Below are positions 57,943 to 64,000 of a stretch of 64,000 nt of DNA, piece after piece. The notes beneath the pieces were generated by a model. That model saw only the letters and a list, made by a program, of their open reading frames with translations. It had not been told where the DNA came from and ran no database searches. This DNA comes from Saccharopolyspora gloriosae (GTDB lineage Bacteria > Actinomycetota > Actinomycetes > Mycobacteriales > Pseudonocardiaceae), in NCBI RefSeq assembly GCF_014203325.1, contig NZ_JACHIV010000001.1, positions 6,077,501 to 6,141,500 of the forward strand. Direction: 5' to 3'. Made by a program: the position numbers and the translations under genes. Numbering within the stretch: the stretch's first letter is position 1; each line of letters opens with the position of its first letter.

Positions 57943-58296
57943 TCAGTTCGCCTTGTGGTACTGGTCCACGATGTCCGCGGGGATCCGGCCCCGGTCCGAG
58001 ACCTTCAGGCCGCGCTTGCGGGCCCATTCCCGGATGGCCTGGTTCTGCTCCCGATCCGCACTCGTGGAGCCGCCCGCGGCGCGACCGGCCGCGGCGGGAC
58101 GCGGGCCGGGCTTCTTGCGACCTCCCGCGCGGCGAGCGCTGGAGACGTAGCCCGACAGCGCGTCGCGCAGCTCGCTCGCATTGTCGTTGGAAAGGTCGAT
58201 CTGGTACGAGACGCCGTCCAACGCGAACTCGACCGTTTCATCGGCCTGGCCGCCGTCGAGATCGTCGACAAGCGTGACCGTAACCTTCTGCGCCAT
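57943..58296 (-). CDS. lsr2: Nucleoid-associated silencer Lsr2
   Basis: A 117-residue H-NS-like protein. The N-terminal dimerisation domain is at residues 1-60 ([41 protein letters not shown]). A basic Gly/Ala/Pro linker precedes a C-terminal DNA-binding domain ([29 protein letters not shown]) with the RGR hook that enters the AT minor groove. It silences AT-rich and transferred DNA. ATG 58296 follows GGGGAGGA. Corresponds to Rv3597c. Confidence 0.96.
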   Translation of the reverse strand: MAQKVTVTLVDDLDGGQADETVEFALDGVSYQIDLSNDNASELRDALSGYVSSARRAGGRKKPGPRPAAAGRAAGGSTSADREQNQAIREWARKRGLKVSDRGRIPADIVDQYHKAN

Positions 58297-59071
58297 GATG
58301 GCAGTCCTCCCCGGAGTTTCCGCAATAAACGCCGATGACGGCGCGACTCTGCCGAGACCGCTCTGCCGAGAGCTTCCCGGGTCCGGCTCTCCGCCCCGGG
58401 CCACACCGACTGCCCTTACTGCACTTCCCGGCGGCCGCCCAATCCGAGCGCGCCACCGGGTACTCCGGTCGACCTTGCAGTGAGCCCTTCGGCCTTCTGC
58501 CGGGTTCGTCGGCCGGTGCTCGAGACGGCACTGTTCGAGCCGCCCCACGACCGACCTGATGGAGTTCGACAGAGTGAGACAGTGCCCAACAATAGCCGTC
58601 ATCGAAGCCTTCACCGAACATTGTCACGGTCAGGTTAGCGCAGCCACTCCACAAACGCACTCACCCCGCCGAGGAAAAACCTAGGGGTCTCCCCGGATCG
58701 GGTCATTCCGGGCGTCCGGCTGAAGCGGATCGAGCACCGCGTTACGCACTCCGACGCACTACATCTGCGGTGCCGCCCCGACATTCCCGCACTCCGCGTC
58801 CACAACATTCCGCACTCATCGGCAAGCAGAAAGTGCGGACTCACCGCCCGGGACCTCGGTCGCCGCCGACTCTTCGACCGCCGCATCCCGCTCTCCCGGC
58901 AAGCCGACAAGAAGTATCGACCGCCGCGTCGCCGACTAGTCGTGAGCACTTAACGACGTCCGGCATCGGGATTCCGCTTTCCCACCGCCACCCCTCCGAG
59001 CGGGAACGACGCGTCGCGAAAAAGAACCGGACGGGCGGTTCTCCGGCGAGTCGGCGCTCCAGGAAGGGCGG
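58297..59071. other. Intergenic region upstream of lsr2; no lysS
   Basis: 775 bases without a convincing gene. In M. tuberculosis lysS and one more gene lie between lsr2 and coaX, and here nothing like them is seen. On the minus strand TAACCT near 58634 is a plausible -10, which would give lsr2 a leader of about 320 bases containing a short open frame (starting ATG near 58621, [12 protein letters not shown]...). Low-confidence reading. Confidence 0.4.
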
Positions 59072-59863
59072 TCAGCGGAAGTTGCGGTCGTAGACCAACC
59101 GCAGCCCGAGCAACGTCAGATCGGGCACGTGATGGGTGATCGTCTGGGATTCGGCGACCACCAGCGGCGCCAGACCACCCGTGGCCAGCACCACCGCCGT
59201 GCCGCCGTGGGTCGATTCCAGTTCGGCGACGATTCGCCGCACCAAGCCGTCCACCTGGCCCGCGAAGCCGTACAGGATCCCCGATTGCAGGCATTCCACG
59301 GTGTTCTTGCCGATGACCGAACGGGGCCGGGTGAGCTCCACTTTGCGCAACTGGGCGGCCCTGGAGGCCAGCGCGTCCAGCGAGATCTCCACACCCGGCG
59401 CGAACGCCCCGCCGAGGAACTCGCCCTTGGCTGAGATGACGTCGACGTTCGTGGAGGTGCCGAAATCGACCACCACGCAGTTCGTCGCGTGCAGGTGGTG
59501 CGCCGCCAGCGTGTTGATGACCCGGTCCGCGCCGACCTCCTTCGGGTTGTCGACCAGCAGCGGAACACCGGTGCGCACCCCCGGTTCCACCACGACGCGC
59601 GGAACGCCGTCCCAGTAGCGCCCGAGCATGACCCGCAGCTCGCGCAACAACGACGGGACGGTGGACAGCGCGGAGATGCCGGTGATCCGCTCGGCGTGCT
59701 CGCCGAGCAGCCCGCGCACCGTCAGCGCCATCTCGTCGGCCGTCATCCGCGGCTCGGTCCGCATCCGCCAATCCCGGACCAGGCCGCCCCCCGAGTCCTG
59801 CGACTCGGTGTCGTACAGGCCGAGGGTGATGTTCGTGTTGCCGACGTCCAGCGCGAGCAGCAC
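59072..59863 (-). CDS. coaX: Type III pantothenate kinase
   Basis: A 263-residue ASKHA-fold kinase that phosphorylates pantothenate, the first CoA-specific step. LALDVGNTNITLGLYD is the phosphate-1 motif, NPKEVGADRVINTLA the pantothenate site, VVVDFGTSTNVDVIS the phosphate-2 motif, and LATGGLAPLV the adenosine site. GTG 59863 follows GGGGAGG, 35 bases after panD. With panD and panC it places vitamin B5 synthesis and its activation in one unit. Confidence 0.96.
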   Translation of the reverse strand: MLLALDVGNTNITLGLYDTESQDSGGGLVRDWRMRTEPRMTADEMALTVRGLLGEHAERITGISALSTVPSLLRELRVMLGRYWDGVPRVVVEPGVRTGVPLLVDNPKEVGADRVINTLAAHHLHATNCVVVDFGTSTNVDVISAKGEFLGGAFAPGVEISLDALASRAAQLRKVELTRPRSVIGKNTVECLQSGILYGFAGQVDGLVRRIVAELESTHGGTAVVLATGGLAPLVVAESQTITHHVPDLTLLGLRLVYDRNFR

Positions 59864-59898
59864 CGGCTACCTCCCCGTTTCGCAGCGCACGGGCCCGG

Positions 59899-60375
59899 TC
59901 AGGCCTCGGGTGCGGCCAGCAGCGCGTCCAGCTTGGCGGCGTCGTCGGTCTCGGCCTCCTGCTGGGCCGTGGCGGCTCCGCTGGACAGGCCGGACCCCTC
60001 CGGCGCGGCGGCCGGGTCGACCCCGCGCTCCAGCACCGTGTTGTCGGCGTCGACGAAGATCACCTTCGGCTGGAAGGAACGCGCCTCCAGCTCGTCCATC
60101 ACGCCGTAGGCGATGAGGATCACCAGGTCGCCCGGCTGCACCAGGTGCGCCGCGGCCCCGTTGATGCCGATCACCCCGGACCCGCGCTCGCCGGTGATCG
60201 CGTAGGTCTCCAAGCGGGCGCCGTTGGTGACGTCGACGATCGTGACCTGCTCGCCCTCCAGCAGATCGGCCGCGTCCATCAGCTCGGCGTCGATCGTCAC
60301 CGACCCGACGTAGTGCAGGTCGGCCTGGGTGACCGTGGCCCGGTGGATCTTGGACTTGAGCATGGTGCGGAACAT
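59899..60375 (-). CDS. panD: Aspartate 1-decarboxylase PanD
   Basis: A 158-residue pyruvoyl enzyme making beta-alanine for pantothenate. The self-cleavage site Gly24-Ser25 (HYVGSVTID) yields the pyruvoyl group, and [22 protein letters not shown] and [11 protein letters not shown] form the active site. An unstructured, Ala/Glu-rich C-terminal tail of about 40 residues extends beyond the catalytic core, as in mycobacterial PanD. ATG 60375. Confidence 0.96.
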   Translation of the reverse strand: MFRTMLKSKIHRATVTQADLHYVGSVTIDAELMDAADLLEGEQVTIVDVTNGARLETYAITGERGSGVIGINGAAAHLVQPGDLVILIAYGVMDELEARSFQPKVIFVDADNTVLERGVDPAAAPEGSGLSSGAATAQQEAETDDAAKLDALLAAPEA

Positions 60376-60464
60376 CGCGGACTACCTCCCCCACCGCCCG
60401 GAGCGGTCGGAATTCGAAGCCTGTACCTGTGGGTGCGGCGCACACCGGACGCGGCGCCGCGGGA

Positions 60465-61364
60465 TCACTCCGGCGCCGGGCCCAGCTGCACGAGCGCGTT
60501 GTCGATGAGCCGCGTGTCGCCGACCTCCGCCGCCACCAGCAGCCGCGCCTCGCCCGCGTCCGGCACCGGGCCGAGCTCGACGTCACGCAGCTCCAGGTAG
60601 TCGACCCGCACCAGCGGCTCGGAATCCAGCACCGCGCGCGCCGCCGCCAGCACCGCGTCCGGACCCGCCGGACCCGCGTGCACGCCGGCCGCCATCGCCG
60701 CGGACAACCCCAGCGCCGCCTGCCGCTGCTCGTCCGAGAGGTAGGCGTTGCGCGACGACAGCGCCAGCCCGTCGGCCTGGCGCACGATCGGCACGCCCTG
60801 GATGCGGCTGTCGAAGTTCAAGTCCCGCGCCATCCGGCGGATCAGCACCAGCTGCTGGTAGTCCTTCTCCCCGAACAGCGCCAGATCTGGGCGCACGATG
60901 CCGATCAGCTTCGCCACGACGGTGAGCATCCCGTCGAAGTGCCCCGGCCTGCTCGCGCCCTCCAGCTGCTCCCCCAGCCCGCCCGCGGTGAGGCCGACCT
61001 GGCGGTCCGGGGCGTACATGTCCGCAGGTTCCGGCGCGAGCACCAGCTCCACGCCCTCCTCGCGGCACAGCTCCAAGTCGGCCTCGAACGAACGCGGATA
61101 GCGGTCGAGGTCCTCGCCGGGGCCGAACTGCAGCGGATTCACGAAGATCGACACGACGGTCACCGCGGCAGGCACCTTCCGGGCCGCGCGGATCAACTCC
61201 AGATGCCCCTCGTGCAGCGCGCCCATAGTCGGGACCAGCGTGATCGGGCGGCCCGTGGCGCGCAGCGCGCGCGTCACCTTCGCCAGCTCCGCCGGGCGGC
61301 GGTGCACCGTGAGCTCCCGCGCGGTGTAGCCGGGGCCCGCGCCCACGTTCTCGGCTGTGCTCAT
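60465..61364 (-). CDS. panC: Pantothenate synthetase PanC
   Basis: A 299-residue ligase joining pantoate and beta-alanine with ATP. VPTMGALHEGHLELIRAAR contains the HIGH-like motif. FVNPLQFGPGEDLDRYPR binds pantoate, LFGEKDYQQLVLIRRM and LALSSRNAYL complete the ATP site. ATG 61364 overlaps the upstream stop by ATGA. Order Rv3603c-panC-panD-coaX is that of mycobacteria. Confidence 0.96.
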   Translation of the reverse strand: MSTAENVGAGPGYTARELTVHRRPAELAKVTRALRATGRPITLVPTMGALHEGHLELIRAARKVPAAVTVVSIFVNPLQFGPGEDLDRYPRSFEADLELCREEGVELVLAPEPADMYAPDRQVGLTAGGLGEQLEGASRPGHFDGMLTVVAKLIGIVRPDLALFGEKDYQQLVLIRRMARDLNFDSRIQGVPIVRQADGLALSSRNAYLSDEQRQAALGLSAAMAAGVHAGPAGPDAVLAAARAVLDSEPLVRVDYLELRDVELGPVPDAGEARLLVAAEVGDTRLIDNALVQLGPAPE

Positions 61365-62254
61365 CGCTGCTCCTCGTCGAGCGCCTCGTGTACTTCGGTG
61401 ACCGTTCGGGAATCGAGCAGACCGGCCTTCTCGGCGCGCTCCGCGGTCCGCTTCGCCATCGCCACGTACCCGGCCACCATCTCCGGCGCCGTCGCGCGCA
61501 GCGATCCCAGGTGCGCGCGGATCGTGGAGAGATCGCCGCGCGACACCGGCCCGGTCAAGCCCCGGTCGCCGAACCGCAGCGCGTTGTCCAGCGACGCGGA
61601 CAGCACCGGCGCCAGCACCCGGTCCGGGATCTCGATCCCCGCCTGCCGCAGCAGGTCCGCGGCCTCGTCGACCAAGGTGATCAAGTGGTTCGCGCCGTGC
61701 GACAGGGCCGCGTGGTACAGCCGCCGGGACCCCTCCGGGACGCGGACCGGTTCACCGCCGAGCTCCAGCGCCAGCACCTCGCCGACGTTCCACGCCGCCT
61801 CGTCCTCCGGTGCCGTCACCGCCACGCACGCCGTCGCGAGCCGCTCCACGTCCTCGGCCCGGCCGGTGAAGGTCATCGCCGGGTGCAGCGCCAGCGTCAG
61901 CACGCCCAGCTCCGCGGCGGGCTCCAGCACGGCCGCGCCGTGCGCACCGCAGGTGTGCAGCAGGATCTGCCCGGAACGCAGCGAACCCGTCGCCGCCAAG
62001 CCGCGCACCAGACCGGGCAGCACGTCGTCGGGAACGGCGAGAACGACCAGATCGGCCGCGTCGGCGACCTCGTCGGGCGGGCGCACCGGCACCCCCGGCA
62101 GCAGCTCCTCCGCGCGGCGCAACGACGCGTCCGACACCGCGGACACCGCCACCACCTCGTGCCCGGCGCGCGTCAGCGCCGCCCCGAGCACCGCACCGAC
62201 CCGGCCCGCGGACACCACTCCGACCCGCAGCCGAGGTCCTGCAGACATCGCCAC
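61361..62254 (-). CDS. Rossmann-like/DUF2520 dehydrogenase-like protein (Rv3603c-like)
   Basis: A 297-residue protein with an N-terminal NAD(P)-binding fold (RVGVVSAGRVGAVLGAALTRAGHEV, LVVLAVPDDVL) and a helical C-terminal DUF2520 domain (LYHAALSHGANHLITLVDEA, LTGPVSRGDLSTIRAHL). The pattern is like ketopantoate- or pyrroline-carboxylate-reductase-type enzymes. Position before panC suggests a role tied to pantothenate, for example pantoate supply, but this is unproven. GTG 62254 sits five bases after GGGAGG; ATG 62248 is the alternative start. Confidence 0.85.
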   Translation of the reverse strand: MAMSAGPRLRVGVVSAGRVGAVLGAALTRAGHEVVAVSAVSDASLRRAEELLPGVPVRPPDEVADAADLVVLAVPDDVLPGLVRGLAATGSLRSGQILLHTCGAHGAAVLEPAAELGVLTLALHPAMTFTGRAEDVERLATACVAVTAPEDEAAWNVGEVLALELGGEPVRVPEGSRRLYHAALSHGANHLITLVDEAADLLRQAGIEIPDRVLAPVLSASLDNALRFGDRGLTGPVSRGDLSTIRAHLGSLRATAPEMVAGYVAMAKRTAERAEKAGLLDSRTVTEVHEALDEEQR

Positions 62255-62344
62255 GTCGTCCTCCCAACCGTTCCAGTCCCGCAGTCGGGTACCGGACAGC
62301 AGCGCGAGACTAGCCGTCGGGTTGTGCGGGGTGCTTGGTTGGGT

Positions 62345-62710
62345 GGTGAGAACCACCTGGGGTCGTTTTGCTCGGGTGGCCGGGTGGCGGAACCTCAGTC
62401 GGTCTCTCGCTGCGGGATCTTTTTCCCAAGTGGCTCCGCCACGAGGGAAAAGCTGTCCTCGCGAGAGACCGACTGAGAACCCGCGGGTGGTCGGCTTCCT
62501 GACGTGGGCTATTCGCTTCGCGAATACAGGCACGGCCTCCGGCCGCAACGCAGACTTCGCTTCGCTCGCCCAAGGCACGGCTTCGCCGCTAGGCACGGCC
62601 TACGGCCGCGAGGCAGGCGTGGCTTCGCCCGTCCAGAGCACGGCTCAGGTGGGGCTTCGTCCGCTCCAGCCGCACGGCTCGCTCGACACGGCCTTTGGCC
62701 CGGGGTCTCC
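62345..62710 (+). repeat. Composite intergenic repeat, copy D
   Basis: Outer arms 62394-62410 and 62461-62477 (CTCAGTCGGTCTCTCGC) are perfect complements yet differ from copies A and C at several positions. The inner hairpin CTTTTTCCC is retained. The second hairpin (62510-62526) reads TATTCGC-TTC-GCGAATA, fully paired but different from copy A. The mini-hairpin array runs into the 3' end of the PrsW gene. Unlike A-C, it lies between two genes of the opposite strand. Confidence 0.85.
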
Positions 62711-62718
62711 CGTGCTGG

Positions 62719-64000
62719 CTACTGCCTCGGGGGGTGGGGTGGGGGGTTCTGGCGGTTCGGAGGTTGTTGCGGGGGGCGGCGCGAGGTGGGCTGGCCCGGT
62801 TGCTGGGGTGCCTGGTTGGGGTTCGGTTGAGGTGGGCGGTGTCCCGGGGCGGGGCGGGGCTGTTGCTGCTGCGGGGACTGCCGGGGGGTGGGCTGGCGCC
62901 GCTGGTCGGGCTGGGGGGCGAGGTCCGGGCGGGAGGACTCCGCGCGAGCCGCCTGCGGGCGCTCGGGCTGGGGCTGGGCGCTCTGCGGCTCGACGGGGCG
63001 CTGCGGGCGGGAACCGGGGCGGCGAACGCTCTGCGTCAGCTCGTGGATCTTCACCCGCGCCGTCTGGAACGCCTCCTGCGACCCCACCGCCGAACGACGG
63101 GCCGCCTTCAACTCCTCGATCAGCTGCTCCCGACGCGCTCGCCGCACCGCGCTCGTCGTGCGCCCCTCCGCGGCCCGGTGCTGCAGGAACGCCAGCTCCG
63201 TCACCGCGATCTGGTAGTCCCGCACGGCCTTCGCCGGCTCCGGCCCCGCGCTCTGGCGCACCTTGCGCAACCAGCCCTGGCGGCCCGCCAGCGACGCCAG
63301 CATCTCCACCTCGCTGCGCGGGATCAGCCCGGCGCGCTGCAGCACCGGGAGCTGGTCGGCGACGATGCGCTGCTCGCGCTTGCGCTGCCAGACCACCAGC
63401 CAGCCGGTGCCCGCGAAGATCGGCAGCATGATCAGGAAGTACACGTTGAGGAAGCCCGTGCCGCCCAGCAGCGTCGACGCGTTCCACGCGGCGTGCAGCA
63501 CCACGGCCAGCACGAACCCCGCCGCCGGCCACAGCAGGCGCTTCGTCGTGTCCGTCGTCCGCGAAGCCAGCCCGATCCCGATGCCGACCATCGAAGTGAA
63601 CAGCGGATGCGAGAACGGCGCCAAGATCCCGCGCAGGATGAACACCGCGACGACCCCGCCGGTGGCGCTGCCCCAGCCGCCCTCCGAGAAGGCCTTGCCG
63701 AAGTACAGGATGTTCTCGGTGAACGCGAAACCCGCCGCCGTCAAGCCCGCGTAGACGATGCCGTCGACGAGGCCGTTGAACTCCGACCGCCGCCAGAACC
63801 ACAGCGACACCACGAACAGCGCCTTCGCGGCCTCCTCCACCAGCGGCGCCATCACGGCCCGCTCGAAGAAGACGTGCTCGCTGGGCCCGAACAGCAGCTC
63901 GCCCAACCCGATCACCGACCCGTTGAGCAGCAGCGAACAGCCGGTCGCCCCGCCCGCGCCCCACAAGAACGCGCCGAGCATCAACATCGGCGGCTCCGGT
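62719..64000 (-). CDS. PrsW-family intramembrane metalloprotease (5' end outside window)
   Basis: At least 422 residues. The membrane part has the PrsW motifs: APLVEEAAKALFV (EExxK), GFAFTENILYFG, RGILAPFSHPLFTSMVGIGIG and VVLHAAWNAS. A cytoplasmic coiled helix follows, then a tail of about 110 residues rich in Pro, Gln and Arg. PrsW enzymes cleave anti-sigma factors within membranes; the target here is unknown. The frame is open to the window edge, so the true start may lie beyond 64000. Confidence 0.88.
   Translation of the reverse strand, partial: PEPPMLMLGAFLWGAGGATGCSLLLNGSVIGLGELLFGPSEHVFFERAVMAPLVEEAAKALFVVSLWFWRRSEFNGLVDGIVYAGLTAAGFAFTENILYFGKAFSEGGWGSATGGVVAVFILRGILAPFSHPLFTSMVGIGIGLASRTTDTTKRLLWPAAGFVLAVVLHAAWNASTLLGGTGFLNVYFLIMLPIFAGTGWLVVWQRKREQRIVADQLPVLQRAGLIPRSEVEMLASLAGRQGWLRKVRQSAGPEPAKAVRDYQIAVTELAFLQHRAAEGRTTSAVRRARREQLIEELKAARRSAVGSQEAFQTARVKIHELTQSVRRPGSRPQRPVEPQSAQPQPERPQAARAESSRPDLAPQPDQRRQPTPRQSPQQQQPRPAPGHRPPQPNPNQAPQQPGQPTSRRPPQQPPNRQNPPPHPPRQ

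Noticed and set aside
58635-58949. 104-residue minus-strand frame upstream of lsr2
   Set aside because: Ser/Arg-rich, no domain, no ribosome site; likely non-coding leader or spacer.

Overview
The window is high-GC DNA of an actinomycete, most likely a member of the Pseudonocardiaceae. That assignment rests on gene content and order, and Saccharopolyspora-like is a guess. The stretch 27.5-62.3 kb follows the Mycobacterium tuberculosis block Rv3579c-Rv3603c almost gene for gene: rlmB, cysS, ispF, ispD, carD, an lpqE-like lipoprotein gene, radA, disA, an Rv3587c-like gene, mutY, mhuD, clpC, lsr2, coaX, panD, panC and an Rv3603c-like gene. Carbonic anhydrase (Rv3588c) and lysS are missing, and several inserts are present (YhgE/Pip system, sirtuin, DrrAB exporter, SARP regulator, DedA, siderophore importer). 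No transposase, phage, CRISPR or toxin-antitoxin gene was recognised.

Layout. 0-2.6 kb: ectoine operon ectABC (minus strand) with promoter, intercistronic hairpin and terminator. 2.9-7.2 kb: secreted trypsin-like protease, two-domain VOC protein, a 54-residue membrane protein, and three genes resembling type VII secretion partners or substrates. 7.5 kb: tRNA-Thr(UGU), then a ThrE-type exporter. 9.5-13.7 kb: otsA and an otsB-GH15 fusion (trehalose synthesis and probably breakdown). 14-17.4 kb: DUF4178-DUF4247-DUF350-membrane spermidine synthase cluster. 17.4-19.8 kb: LacI regulator with its operator, divergent from an MsiK-like sugar-transport ATPase. 19.8-20.2 kb: four hairpin repeats. 20.5-23.3 kb: znuABC-type zinc importer. 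23.4-26.2 kb: AlgX/AlgI-like O-acetylation pair. 26.3 kb: DUF2510-scramblase protein. 27.5-38.7 kb: tRNA/rRNA modification, isoprenoid, CarD and DNA-repair genes. 38.8-46 kb: degenerate ABC protein plus YhgE/Pip protein, heme-degrading MhuD, sirtuin, EEP phosphoesterase, DrrAB-like exporter. 46.3-51 kb: AfsR-like regulator, a DnaA-box cluster, DedA. 51.2-64 kb: clpC, iron-regulated siderophore importer, lsr2, pantothenate/CoA genes, and a PrsW protease that runs off the window.

The most unusual feature is a family of four composite intergenic repeats of roughly 300-400 bp (27.2, 45.8, 50.7 and 62.3 kb). Each carries a 17-bp outer stem and a nested inner hairpin, followed by a second hairpin and an array of tiny hairpins. 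The outer arms differ between copies but change together, so pairing is kept while sequence drifts. Three copies start right after a stop codon, in that gene's orientation, and in convergent gaps. This looks like a structured, 3'-end-associated repeat family whose function I cannot name.

Two further themes are seen. At least eight genes have a TANNNT hexamer 6-7 bases before the start codon and little or no Shine-Dalgarno sequence, as expected of leaderless mRNAs. Regulatory palindromes (LacI operator, iron box, possible Zur boxes) also sit where the neighbouring genes predict.
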